Notes: generated by a model not told the origin, from the sequence alone. Numbered from the stretch's first letter, positions 24,036 through 31,674 are shown. The stretch: 32,056 bases of DNA from Lentisphaeria bacterium (GCA_017629515.1 JAGBXB010000109.1:1-32056); one strand, 5' to 3'. Made by a program: numbers and translations.

Positions 24036-25955
24036 ATGGAACTTTTCTATGCCTATGGTCTTACTGTTCTGGAAATGGTCTTTATCCTTGCCGGACTGCT
24101 TATTCTGCATAATCTGCGGAAACTTCTTGGGCAGGCTGCTCTCTATTTTGCTATGGGGATGCTGGTCATTTTCACCCAGATCGTAGGGGCAAGCGGACTA
24201 TTGCTTAACAGCGGTATAAGTGCTGTGGATTTTCATATCTCCTCTGCTGTATTGAGTCTGCCGTTCCTTGCCATGCTGATCGTCGTTTATGTGGAAGACG
24301 GTACATTGGAAGCGCAGAGAATGATCCTTGGATTGTTTTTTGCCTTTGCCTTTTATCTGTACCTGGCTTCTGTGACCATCGTTCAGTGTTCCTGGCCCGG
24401 CTATGTGATCTCACAGGGACCGGCAAACGATACATTTTCTTATCTTCTGCGCAACAGTATGCGCCTGCTTGCCGCAACCACAGTGGCTTCCTGTATAGAT
24501 CTGCTTGTTCTTCCCATCTTCTATCAAAGGCTTCTGAACTTGAAATGTGCATTGTTTTTCTGTGTGGCAGGCAGTCTTATCGCCGTACAGGTGGTGGATC
24601 ACATTCTTTTTACCACAGTTGCGTTCTGGGGCAGTCCCGACTGGTGGAGGATGATCGGTTCTTCTTATGTGACAAGGGGACTTTTTGCCGTGCTCATCAG
24701 TATCCCCACAGCCATCTATCTGAAAAGATCCGTGCAGGAAAATCCCGGAGAAAGCCGCCGGACAGTGGATATCCTTCTTGCCTTTTTCGGTGCTTACGGG
24801 CGGTCTCTGCAGTTGAAGCAATCGCTGCAGGAAAGTGAAGAACGCTACCGGCTTCTTGCAGAAAATGCCAGTGACATGATCGTGGTCATGGATCATAATT
24901 GGCAGATACTGGAAGCAAATCATGCGGCATATCAGGCATTGGGGGAAGAGAAAAGTATGGGCCTTATCAAACGTTCTTTTCTGGAAGCCGCCGGTTTGCC
25001 GGAGGGAAATGAGGAAGGTTTGGGCAGAAAGGTGACAAGTGAGACCGCTCCATTCCATGCCGCTGTGAAAATAGCGAAAAATGACCGGGAACTGGAAGTA
25101 AGTATCAATGTGATCTCCTACCATGAATCCCTCCTTGTCATGCTTACCGGGCGGGATGTTACCGAACGGAAAAAACTGGAACAGGAAAAGGCGGACTGGG
25201 ATAACCGTATGTCCCATGTGCAGAGATTGGAGGCTGTGGGAAGACTTGCCGGAGGGATAGCCCATGACTTCAATAATTATCTTCATGCCATTCAGGGGCA
25301 TCTGGATATCATCCGGTATATGCACGAAATAAAGGATAAAGATGTGGAGCGCAATCTGGAAAAGATCGACAATATCACCCAGCTTGCCGCCAAGCTCACC
25401 TCCCAGATGCTCTCCTTTGCCAGAAAAGCCAATTATCAGTTGACCAAACTGGAATTGCGGGATCTTGTGGAACGCTGTTCCCATCTTTTCCTGCCCGGTT
25501 CTGTGGGAATATCCTTTCACTTGCGTACCGACGGGGAAAAACATTTTGTCACGGCTGACAGCATCCAGCTGCAGCAGGTTTTGATGAATCTTCTCATCAA
25601 TGCAAAAGATGCAATGAAAAATACCCCGGACGCAGGAAAGATCATTGATGTATATGTGGGATGTGCGGAAAAAGAAAATATCCAACTTATTCCTCCTCCG
25701 GATGTGAAAAGGGAAGAGGATGCCTCCTATACCGTCATCCGCATCCTCGACCACGGCCCCGGTATTGATGAAAAGATCCGTTCCCGTATCTTTGAACCCT
25801 TTTTCACTACGAAACCTGTGGGGGAGGGTACAGGAATGGGACTTGCCATGGCTTACGGTACTATTATTGCCCATCACGGCTGGATCCAATGCTGCAACGT
25901 GGAGGGGGCAGGGGCGGCTTTTGATGTGGTGCTTCCCAGAGTAACGGAAGAATAA
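24036..25955 (+). CDS. Membrane-bound PAS sensor histidine kinase
   Basis: A 639-residue sensor kinase. Residues 1 to about 230 are an array of about seven hydrophobic segments resembling a 7TM sensor module; a PAS domain spans about 270-380 (ERYRLLAENASDMIVVMDHN...GRDVTERKKLE); then the kinase with H-box GGIAHDFNN (His410), N-box NLLINAKDAM, G1 DHGPGID, F-box FEPFFTTKP and G2 GEGTGMGLAM. AHDFNN is typical of HisKA subfamilies in hybrid/orphan kinases. It starts five bases after mcsB, with AGGTAAGG as ribosome site, so it is cotranscribed with the arginine-kinase pair. There is no response regulator or receiver domain nearby. The signal is unknown. Confidence 0.9.
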   Translation: MELFYAYGLTVLEMVFILAGLLILHNLRKLLGQAALYFAMGMLVIFTQIVGASGLLLNSGISAVDFHISSAVLSLPFLAMLIVVYVEDGTLEAQRMILGLFFAFAFYLYLASVTIVQCSWPGYVISQGPANDTFSYLLRNSMRLLAATTVASCIDLLVLPIFYQRLLNLKCALFFCVAGSLIAVQVVDHILFTTVAFWGSPDWWRMIGSSYVTRGLFAVLISIPTAIYLKRSVQENPGESRRTVDILLAFFGAYGRSLQLKQSLQESEERYRLLAENASDMIVVMDHNWQILEANHAAYQALGEEKSMGLIKRSFLEAAGLPEGNEEGLGRKVTSETAPFHAAVKIAKNDRELEVSINVISYHESLLVMLTGRDVTERKKLEQEKADWDNRMSHVQRLEAVGRLAGGIAHDFNNYLHAIQGHLDIIRYMHEIKDKDVERNLEKIDNITQLAAKLTSQMLSFARKANYQLTKLELRDLVERCSHLFLPGSVGISFHLRTDGEKHFVTADSIQLQQVLMNLLINAKDAMKNTPDAGKIIDVYVGCAEKENIQLIPPPDVKREEDASYTVIRILDHGPGIDEKIRSRIFEPFFTTKPVGEGTGMGLAMAYGTIIAHHGWIQCCNVEGAGAAFDVVLPRVTEE

Positions 25956-25962
25956 AGCCATA

Positions 25963-26003
25963 TAAAAAAACAGGGATCGTTACTTTTCTGCAACGATCCC
26001 TGT
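25963..26003 (-). terminator. Terminator between the convergent kinase and oxidoreductase genes
   Basis: Perfect 12-base stem (25970-25981 with 25992-26003). On the minus strand it is followed by seven T (25969-25963), so it mainly ends the minus-strand operon. A small AAGAT/ATCTT hairpin plus T-run just after it (26006-26026) may serve the plus strand. Confidence 0.88.
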
Positions 26004-26023
26004 AAAAGATAAAATCTTCTTTT

Positions 26024-27157
26024 TTATGCGTCCAGTTCCCCTTCCATCAACCCCATGGGGAGAGGTGCGGGCCGTTCGCATGTAGTGGTAAGTTCCACTC
26101 TTGCGCCGGCCTTGCTGGAACGGTCAAAGGCAAGCATGATATCCAGAACATGATTGGCAAGTTCGCCGCTGCAGCGGTGTTTCCTGCCGCTGCGCAGAGC
26201 GTATGCCATATCCGCCGCTCCGATACTGCGGCTGTTTTCTTTGTAATTGTGGGCCTGGGGAGCTGTCACCCAGTTATCATACCCTTTGCGGAAGATCTGC
26301 ACATCGCCGCCGAATCCATTGGGATCGGGAACAAGCATGGTTCCTTCCGTCCCGTGGATCTGGAAGTTGTAGTAATCTTTTGTTTTCGCATTGGTGATGA
26401 TGTCAAAAGAGGTGAGAACGGTGATGAGCGCACCATTGGCGAACTCAATAAGTCCGGTAAGGTGTGTCGTCACATTTACGGGATATTCCCCATAGGGTTC
26501 CACCATGTGCTGATACTGGGGGGCTACTTCCGGCCCGATACGGCGGGTCTCAAACCCTTTCTTTGTTACGGCGGTAACAGCCACGGCAGGCCCCAGCATA
26601 TTTACAAGAGCTGTAATGTAGTAGGGCCCCAGATCCAGCATGGGCCCTGCTCCGTAATCATAGAAGAAAGGTGCGTGAGGCCATTTTTCCGGGCCTCTGC
26701 CCATGATCATAGCCACACCGGAAAGAGGTTTGCCGATCCAGCCGTCATCCAGCATCTTTCTTGCCGTCTGCTGTCCGGCTCCCAGAAAGGTATCCGGCGC
26801 GCAGCCTACACGCAGATTTTTCTCTTTGGAAAGAGTCATGACTTTGGCGGCATCCGCGGCATCCACTCCGAAAGGTTTTTCAGAGTGGGTGTGTTTCCCG
26901 GCGTTGAGGGCATCCATAGCGATCTTTGAGTGTACCTGCGGCGGAGTGAGATTGATGACGATCTCAATATCCTTATTGGCAAGAAGCTCCTCATTTGTCA
27001 CATTGGCGACCCCGTACATTTCATGCTTTTTGGCAGAGCGTTCAGGGATGATATCGGAACAGGCAACAACTTCCAGAATATTGAATTTGGAGGAGGCTTT
27101 GAAATAGGCATCACTGATCATGCCGCATCCGATGATTCCCACTTTTGTTGTTTTCAT
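26024..27157 (-). CDS. Gfo/Idh/MocA family NAD(P)-dependent oxidoreductase
   Basis: A 377-residue dehydrogenase of sugars, sugar acids or inositols. The Rossmann motif GIIGCGMIS is at residues 7-15 and the family lysine motif EKPFG at 93-97; a C-terminal alpha/beta domain with GPMLDLGPYYI follows, in which D-x-x-x-Y resembles the substrate-binding area of the family. No signal peptide or Tat motif, so it is cytoplasmic. The start has a modest CGGGA ribosome site. It is second in a minus-strand operon, 23 bases after the isomerase-like gene, suggesting a shared catabolic path of oxidised or epimerised sugars. The precise substrate is not readable. Confidence 0.9.
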   Translation of the reverse strand: MKTTKVGIIGCGMISDAYFKASSKFNILEVVACSDIIPERSAKKHEMYGVANVTNEELLANKDIEIVINLTPPQVHSKIAMDALNAGKHTHSEKPFGVDAADAAKVMTLSKEKNLRVGCAPDTFLGAGQQTARKMLDDGWIGKPLSGVAMIMGRGPEKWPHAPFFYDYGAGPMLDLGPYYITALVNMLGPAVAVTAVTKKGFETRRIGPEVAPQYQHMVEPYGEYPVNVTTHLTGLIEFANGALITVLTSFDIITNAKTKDYYNFQIHGTEGTMLVPDPNGFGGDVQIFRKGYDNWVTAPQAHNYKENSRSIGAADMAYALRSGRKHRCSGELANHVLDIMLAFDRSSKAGARVELTTTCERPAPLPMGLMEGELDA

Positions 27158-27180
27158 GGTATATTTTCCCGTAAAGAAAA

Positions 27181-27981
27181 TTATTTGTTGCCCAGCGCAA
27201 AACCGTTTTCAGTCATGTATTTATAGGATTTTGCAATGGCTTCTGTCATGTCGATATTGCAGTAGTCCAGTTCCACGATCACGGCGCGGACAGTTTCGGG
27301 AGCGGCTTCAATAACGCCCTTGATGTCCATATCCCCGGTTCCCAGAGGAACGAGATCGATCTTGCGGTCAAGGAGGCCGTTGACCATGGTCTGTTCTGCT
27401 TTTGCCTGACGCAGGACGCCGTCTTTCATGTGCAGAAGGATGGTTCTGTCTGCAAACTTTTTAATATTTTCCACAGCATTTTCTTCACCGAAATTGGTGG
27501 ACCAGTAGGCGTCGATCTGGAACATGACTTCGGGACAGAGTTCTTTATAGATCTCATATTTGAGTCTGCCGTCAAGACGTTCAAATTCAAAAGCATGGTT
27601 GTGCTGGAAAAGGGTGAATCCGTTCTTTTTGAGTTCCTGTGCCATTTTGCTGGTCTGTTCAGCCGTGCGTTTGATGGCATCCATATTTTCAAAATCGGCA
27701 GGCCCGTAACCGCAAACGACGGTATCCAGTTTCAGGGCATCGGCAATATCCATACATTCACCGAGATTCCGGGGATTTGCCCAGGGGGAGTGGGAGGAAT
27801 ATATTTCCAGACCCAGATCTTCCAGAATGGCTCTGAACCGGGAGGGACGGATGTTCCACAATCCGGCAGGTTCAACGCCTTTATAGCCCATTGCGGCTAC
27901 ATCTTTCAGAACGGCAATAAAGTCTTTCTGGGCTCTTTCACGCAGGGAGTAGAGTTGTACTGCCAGAGGTTTCGGTGTCAT
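27181..27981 (-). CDS. Sugar phosphate isomerase/epimerase family TIM-barrel protein
   Basis: A 266-residue xylose-isomerase-like (AP-endonuclease-2 superfamily) protein. Characteristic stretches are AVQLYSLRERAQKDF at the start, GYKGVEPAG, SSHSPW, HNHAFEF (metal-site region), FQIDAYW, LLHMKDG and VELDYC near the end, giving the usual Glu/Asp/His metal ligands. Such enzymes are commonly paired with Gfo/Idh/MocA dehydrogenases in inositol or rare-sugar catabolism, as here. The start follows AAAGGAG by seven bases. Transcription comes from the promoter at 28075-28102, which overlaps an inverted repeat. Confidence 0.88.
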   Translation of the reverse strand: MTPKPLAVQLYSLRERAQKDFIAVLKDVAAMGYKGVEPAGLWNIRPSRFRAILEDLGLEIYSSHSPWANPRNLGECMDIADALKLDTVVCGYGPADFENMDAIKRTAEQTSKMAQELKKNGFTLFQHNHAFEFERLDGRLKYEIYKELCPEVMFQIDAYWSTNFGEENAVENIKKFADRTILLHMKDGVLRQAKAEQTMVNGLLDRKIDLVPLGTGDMDIKGVIEAAPETVRAVIVELDYCNIDMTEAIAKSYKYMTENGFALGNK

Positions 27982-28047
27982 AAGTTTTCTCCTTTGTTTT
28001 TTTGCGGGTGTTTTTCACCCTTTGGGTTGGTTGTTTTTTGACAAAAT

Positions 28048-28081
28048 GTATAGTTTCTTTTTCCGTTTCCTGTTACTATAC
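28048..28081 (-). promoter_or_regulatory. Operator-like inverted repeat at the sugar-operon promoter
   Basis: GTATAGT (28048-28054) and ACTATAC (28075-28081) are exact inverted arms 20 bases apart. One arm is the minus-10 box of the minus-strand promoter, the other lies just past the expected transcript start. It is suggestive of a repressor site. Confidence 0.45.
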
Positions 28082-28102
28082 TTCATTTTTTCCGTTTATC
28101 AA
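28075..28102 (-). promoter_or_regulatory. Promoter of the isomerase-oxidoreductase operon
   Basis: Minus strand: TTGATA (28102-28097), 16 bases, TATAGT (28080-28075). The 319-base gap to the plus-strand gene also holds a small GGGTG/CACCC hairpin (28006-28020) in the operon's leader and nothing else evident. Confidence 0.6.
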
Positions 28103-28225
28103 TTAACTGAAAGTATTATTTTTTGATATATTTTATGCCTTTGAGGGCAAAGGGGGAAAATGAAAACAGATTTTATCGGAAAAAAGAGAAAAACGGTGAA
28201 AAGGGATAAAAATTCCTTTTGCAGT

Positions 28226-28253
28226 TTGAAAAAAACTTTTTCAATGGTATATT
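28226..28253 (+). promoter_or_regulatory. Promoter of the small conserved gene
   Basis: TTGAAA at 28226-28231, 16 bases, TATATT at 28248-28253, 48 bases before the chosen start. Confidence 0.65.
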
Positions 28254-28300
28254 AATAGCAAATGAAGTACACGGCAAATCAAACTACAAGAGGAGTGCCC

Positions 28301-28513
28301 ATGCCTTCAAATTCAGAAGTAAATCTCCAGAGATTGGCAAAAACCGATCTGCCTATGGAATTCGTTAAAGCCCATAACGGCGAATGGAACCATCAGGACT
28401 GGCTTATGTTCTGTGCAATGCTGGAAGTAAAAGGATATACACCTATCGATCTGGATCAGGTGGGGCTTCTTCTGGAAAAAAACAAGACCATTTACTGGGA
28501 AGGCGGAAATTAA
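28301..28513 (+). CDS. Small conserved protein of unknown function (intact copy)
   Basis: A 70-residue protein I cannot assign to a family. A second, interrupted copy lies on the minus strand at 31235-31462, and comparison defines a core: E-V-N-L-x-R-L-x-K near the start, P-M-x-F-V-K, then W...F...Y-x-P-I-D-x-D-Q-V-G-L-x-L-E. The pattern looks like a compact helical domain with a C-terminal beta hairpin. ATG 28301 is chosen over the in-frame ATG 28262 because GAGGAG lies five bases upstream and the paralogue starts at the equivalent place. It has its own promoter; rsmI follows 79 bases downstream. Confidence 0.75.
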   Translation: MPSNSEVNLQRLAKTDLPMEFVKAHNGEWNHQDWLMFCAMLEVKGYTPIDLDQVGLLLEKNKTIYWEGGN

Positions 28514-28592
28514 TACTGTTCTGCCCCGGGCGAAAGTATTCCGTCTTTTTCTGTACTTCTCAATCCTTTTTTGCTTTTGAACAGGAGAATTT

Positions 28593-29342
28593 ATGTCCAG
28601 GGAAGAATCTTCTTCAACTGCCGGAGTCCTCTGTCTTGTTGCCACTCCTATCGGCAATCTGGAAGATATGACTGTACGCGCCCTCCAAACACTCAAAGAG
28701 TGCGATGTTATTTATGCCGAAGACACCAGACGCACCAGGATCCTGCTGGATAAATTCGAGATCCGTAAAAAATTGGAGTCCTATCATATTTTCAACGAGC
28801 ATGACAAGGCTTCCGTTATCATCAAAAGAGTGCTGGCCGGGGAAAAAGCCGCCCTTGTCACCGATGCCGGAATGCCCTGTATTGCTGATCCCGGATTTCT
28901 CCTTGTCCGGGAAGCGGTGAAAGCGGGGATCGAACCCGTCATCATTCCCGGAGTATCATCTCTTACTTTTGCTGTTGCCGCTTCCGCTTTGCCCTCCGAT
29001 CGTTTTGCTTTCTACGGGTTTCTGCCTGTAAAAAGCGGCAGACGCAGCGCCGCAATACAGGAGATCGCCGGAGAAAAGAAAAGTGTGGTTATTTTTGAAT
29101 CTCCCTACCGGGTCGGAAAACTTTTGAAGGAACTTGCTTCCGCGATGGGGGAAAATACTTTATGCGCTGTGGTGAGAGAGGCTACCAAAGTACATGAGGA
29201 AGTTTTAAGGGGAACTCTCAAAGAGGTCATGGAACAGACAAAAGACAGAAACTGGAAAGGGGAGTGTATCGTAGTAGTCGGGGCTGCTTCCGGTGAGGAT
29301 GTGGAAGAAGCCGCTTCTTTCCATGAGGATACAGAAGAATGA
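28593..29342 (+). CDS. rsmI: 16S rRNA (cytidine(1402)-2'-O)-methyltransferase RsmI
   Basis: SAM-dependent methylation of the 2'-OH of C1402 in 16S rRNA. The 249-residue protein has the tetrapyrrole-methylase fold motifs of RsmI: VATPIGNLEDMT (residues about 16-27), YAEDTRRTRILL, VTDAGMPCIADPG, PGVSSLTFA, FYGFLP and FESPYRV. The length is a little shorter than E. coli RsmI (286), lacking part of the C-terminal extension. AGGAG lies six bases before the ATG. The stop overlaps the next gene (ATGA). Confidence 0.95.
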   Translation: MSREESSSTAGVLCLVATPIGNLEDMTVRALQTLKECDVIYAEDTRRTRILLDKFEIRKKLESYHIFNEHDKASVIIKRVLAGEKAALVTDAGMPCIADPGFLLVREAVKAGIEPVIIPGVSSLTFAVAASALPSDRFAFYGFLPVKSGRRSAAIQEIAGEKKSVVIFESPYRVGKLLKELASAMGENTLCAVVREATKVHEEVLRGTLKEVMEQTKDRNWKGECIVVVGAASGEDVEEAASFHEDTEE

Positions 29343-29866
29343 GAAAAAAACTGAAAATCGGAATAAGTGCCTGTCTTCTGGGGTTGAATTACCGTTACAA
29401 CGGGGAACGCAAAGGGGTCCCCATGATCTATGAATTACTCAAAGATAAAGTGGAACTTATTCCCATCTGTCCGGAATATGGCTGCGGTCTGGGCGTCCCC
29501 CGGCCTCCCATGCGTCTTGTTGCCAGCCCGAAAGGGACAAGGATCAAGGTCATTGAAAGCGGAGAGGATAAAACCGATGAACTCATGGACTGGATCGATG
29601 TGGAACTGCATCTGCTTGAACGTATCGACATAGCCGCTTTTATATTCAAAGCCCGTTCTCCCAGCTGCGGTTTGCGTAATGTGGATCTTTTTTCCCCCTC
29701 CGGTAAATGTCTGGGAAAATGCGGGCAGGGACTTTTTGCCGCCGCCCTTACAAGAAAATTTCCCTGGATGACGGTGTGTGAAGAATCCGATTTCCCGGAG
29801 ATCGCGGATAAACTTGTGATAGAGCCGTGCAGAAAAGACTCCTCCGACGGTGAAAAGAAAGAGTAA
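29339..29866 (+). CDS. DUF523 (YbbK-like) family protein
   Basis: A 175-residue protein of the DUF523 family. Family hallmarks are ISACLLGLNYRYNG at the start, PICPEYGCGLGVPRPP, and KARSPSCG, with several conserved cysteines that suggest a metal or Fe-S site. The biochemical role is not established. The gene overlaps the rsmI stop by four bases, so the two are translationally coupled; the linked role may be RNA or sulfur metabolism, but that is only a guess. Confidence 0.87.
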   Translation: MRKKLKIGISACLLGLNYRYNGERKGVPMIYELLKDKVELIPICPEYGCGLGVPRPPMRLVASPKGTRIKVIESGEDKTDELMDWIDVELHLLERIDIAAFIFKARSPSCGLRNVDLFSPSGKCLGKCGQGLFAAALTRKFPWMTVCEESDFPEIADKLVIEPCRKDSSDGEKKE

Positions 29867-29898
29867 AACATTTTCTTTTCCACTTTTTTTCTGCTGGA

Positions 29899-29932
29899 AC
29901 GGTAGAAAATGACACTAAACGGCAGAAAATGA
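29899..29932 (+). promoter_or_regulatory. Pair of 14-base direct repeats upstream of the regulator gene
   Basis: ACGGTAGAAAATGA (29899-29912) and ACGGCAGAAAATGA (29919-29932) differ at one base and start exactly 20 bases apart, about two helical turns. The second ends one base before the minus-35 box, a typical place for an activator or autoregulatory site. Confidence 0.55.
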
Positions 29933-29933
29933 T

Positions 29934-29961
29934 TTGCTATTTCCTTTTTCCGGTGTATATT
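29934..29961 (+). promoter_or_regulatory. Promoter of the S24-like/HTH regulator
   Basis: TTGCTA at 29934-29939, 16 bases, TATATT at 29956-29961, then a short leader with GGAG nine bases before the start. Confidence 0.65.
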
Positions 29962-29998
29962 ACCACCGAAATCAACTGTAATTACGGAGAAAACGAAC

Positions 29999-30589
29999 AT
30001 GATTCACAAAGAACAGGAAATCATTACCATAGAGATCCAGGATAACGGGGGAGACCCGGTTATTCCTCCCGGAGCCAGAGTATTCTGCTCGGAAGATATC
30101 CCCGTTTCTGATGGGGATTATATCCTTGTAAAGCGTAAAGACGACGCTCCTCTCGTCCGGCTTTATACCATCCGCAGTGACGGAGCGATCCTTTTGAAAT
30201 CCATGAACCGCAATGCCGACAGTTACGTAACGACCTCTTCCGGGTTGAAGAATACCGGTTACTATGTGGTTTTGAGAAGTGAATATAACTTTGTCGCTTC
30301 CAAAAGACTTATGCCGGGACTTCTGGCACGGGCGGAAGCCATTGCCAACGGTCAGGAAGTGCCGCCTCTGCCGCCGCAGACCCCTGCTGTACAGGAAAAT
30401 ACTGTTCCCGGAGGGGAATCGGAACTGCTTACTTTTGATGAAGCGCTTGCGGCATTGAAAGTAAGAAGGACAAAGATGTATGCACTTTTGCGTTCTGGAG
30501 CATTGAATGCAGTGAAGATCGGGAAATTGTGGCGGATCGAGCGTTCTGCCATCAAAGAATATCTTGACTCAATCAAAAGTGGAAACTGA
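29999..30589 (+). CDS. Putative regulator: S24/LexA-like domain fused to a C-terminal excisionase-type HTH
   Basis: A 196-residue predicted DNA-binding regulator with unusual domain order. Residues about 20-105 resemble the beta-fold of S24/LexA-type domains (VSDGDYILVKRKDDAPLVRLYTI, then LLKSMNRNADSY), but the G-x-S-M segment holding the catalytic serine is not present, so self-cleavage is unlikely. A proline-rich linker (about 118-135) leads to an excisionase/MerR-type helix-turn-helix at about 142-192 (LTFDEALAALKVRRTKMYALL...WRIERSAIKEYL). In LexA and phage repressors the DNA-binding part is at the N-terminus, here it is at the C-terminus. The upstream direct repeats could be its own binding sites. 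Targets are unknown. Confidence 0.75.
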   Translation: MIHKEQEIITIEIQDNGGDPVIPPGARVFCSEDIPVSDGDYILVKRKDDAPLVRLYTIRSDGAILLKSMNRNADSYVTTSSGLKNTGYYVVLRSEYNFVASKRLMPGLLARAEAIANGQEVPPLPPQTPAVQENTVPGGESELLTFDEALAALKVRRTKMYALLRSGALNAVKIGKLWRIERSAIKEYLDSIKSGN

Positions 30590-30669
30590 TAATTTTTTAA
30601 TCACCTCGAATAATCGACAAATCACAGAGAATTTTTCCGGAAGAAGTTTTACCGGGAAAGGAGAAGAAA

Positions 30670-31155
30670 ATGGTTATAATCTGCCCTTATTGCGACATTG
30701 AGATCAGTGAAAAACTTGTGGAAGCGGAAGACGGCTGCTGTCCTGAATGCGGAACAAGTATCACCGCAAGAAATGTGATCGAAGAGCCGGAAGAGGATAT
30801 TTACGCCAAGGAATTTGAAGATTCCCTGGAAGATGATGAATACGAGCCTGATTTTGTAGATGATTTTGATATGGAAGAGGATGATATCCTCGATGACCCG
30901 GAAGATGAGATCGTTGAATTTCAGAAGCCCCGCAGGATCCGTGAGGAATTGGAGGAGGAACTGGGTAGTGCAGATGATGAGGATTTCCCGTTTGATGAAC
31001 TGGAAGAAGCGAAAGAAGAAGAGGAATTGGAAGAAACCGTTCCTGCTGTAAAAAAAGAAAAGAAAGAAAAGAGTACAGCAAAAGCGCCGAAGAAAGCATC
31101 TTCAAGTAAGAAAAGCGAGCCTGTCTCCAAAAGCAGTAAAAGTAAAAAGAAGTAA
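30670..31155 (+). CDS. Small zinc-ribbon protein with acidic middle and lysine-rich tail
   Basis: A 161-residue protein of three parts: a zinc ribbon (CPYC at 5-8 and CPEC at 24-27), a strongly acidic segment (about residues 38-125, mostly D and E), and a K/S/A-rich tail (from about 126) of the kind seen on nucleic-acid-associated proteins. Low-complexity composition blocks a homology call. The start has AAAGGAG seven bases upstream. It could be a nucleic-acid or RNA-polymerase accessory factor; this is only suggested by composition. A strong bidirectional terminator follows. Confidence 0.7.
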   Translation: MVIICPYCDIEISEKLVEAEDGCCPECGTSITARNVIEEPEEDIYAKEFEDSLEDDEYEPDFVDDFDMEEDDILDDPEDEIVEFQKPRRIREELEEELGSADDEDFPFDELEEAKEEEELEETVPAVKKEKKEKSTAKAPKKASSSKKSEPVSKSSKSKKK

Positions 31156-31170
31156 AGAATAGGTATATAA

Positions 31171-31217
31171 AAAGGCTGCCGTAAAGTTTTATGTGGAACT
31201 AGCGGCAGCCTTTTTTT
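31171..31217. terminator. Bidirectional terminator between the acidic protein and the broken paralogue
   Basis: AAAGGCTGCCG (31171-31181) pairs with CGGCAGCCTTT (31203-31213) around a 21-base loop. T7 follows on the plus strand (31211-31217), and a T-run follows on the minus strand, so it can end both convergent genes. Confidence 0.88.
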
Positions 31218-31234
31218 ATTCAGCAGAGGTGGAT

Positions 31235-31462
31235 TCAGGCATTATTTTGATTTTCAAAGAATTTTACCTTTTTACTTTCCAGGATCAAGCCCACCTGGTC
31301 TGTATCAATGGGAAAGTAATTCCTTTCTTTGAGATATTCCAGAAAAGCCAACCATTTGGCATGATCTCATTTCCCGCCATTCTTTTTAACAAAATTCATC
31401 GGAATGGGTGATTTTGACAGTCTTTTCAGATTGACTTCCTCTTGTGACAGATTTTCCTTCAT
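31235..31462 (-). pseudogene. Second copy of the small conserved protein, interrupted by an in-frame TGA
   Basis: Paralogue of the 28301-28513 protein, with shared EVNLxRLxK, PMxFVK and PID-x-DQVGL-x-LE. The frame opens at ATG 31462 (AAAGGAG upstream) and runs to TGA at 31235-31237, 75 codons, but codon 32 (31369-31367) is TGA. In the intact copy the aligned codon is Trp (TGG), so one G-to-A change explains the stop. Other genes here end in TGA, so general TGA-to-Trp recoding is excluded. Promoter, ribosome site and the rest of the frame are intact, pointing to a recent loss or to stop-codon read-through. Confidence 0.78.
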
Positions 31463-31527
31463 TGTTTTCTCCTTTCCTGCAAAACATTCTTTATAGCTTG
31501 CGGGATCATAAGTTCCCCCTGTTGTTA

Positions 31528-31555
31528 AATATACACTCTTTTGGGAAAAAAGCAA
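31528..31555 (-). promoter_or_regulatory. Promoter of the interrupted paralogue
   Basis: Minus strand: TTGCTT (31555-31550), 16 bases, TATATT (31533-31528), 66 bases before the start codon. Confidence 0.6.
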
Positions 31556-31646
31556 ATGGCATACATGCCCCACTCATCATGCCATTTCATTTACCCATTC
31601 CCTGTGTCCGTTGGGATAAAAACAGAGATTTTTTATTGGATTGTGC

Positions 31647-31674
31647 TTGACAAAAGTGAAAAGGCGTGTATATT
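31647..31674 (+). promoter_or_regulatory. rRNA-type promoter P1
   Basis: Perfect TTGACA at 31647-31652, 16 bases, TATATT at 31669-31674. It is the first of three strong promoters pointing at the expected rRNA operon. Confidence 0.75.

Noticed and set aside
24411..25961. 516-codon open frame on the minus strand opposite the sensor kinase
   Set aside because: The plus-strand frame encodes a full histidine kinase with all motifs; the minus frame is an antisense shadow.
28160..28255. Possible 31-residue small gene with GGGGGA upstream before the small conserved gene
   Set aside because: Composition is just K/F-rich as expected for this AT-rich gap, its end overlaps the promoter boxes of the next gene, and there is no homology to judge it by.
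31367..31369. Selenocysteine or TGA-as-Trp recoding in the broken paralogue
   Set aside because: The paralogue has Trp, not Cys, at the site, no selenocysteine hairpin is evident after it, and TGA is a normal stop in many genes here.
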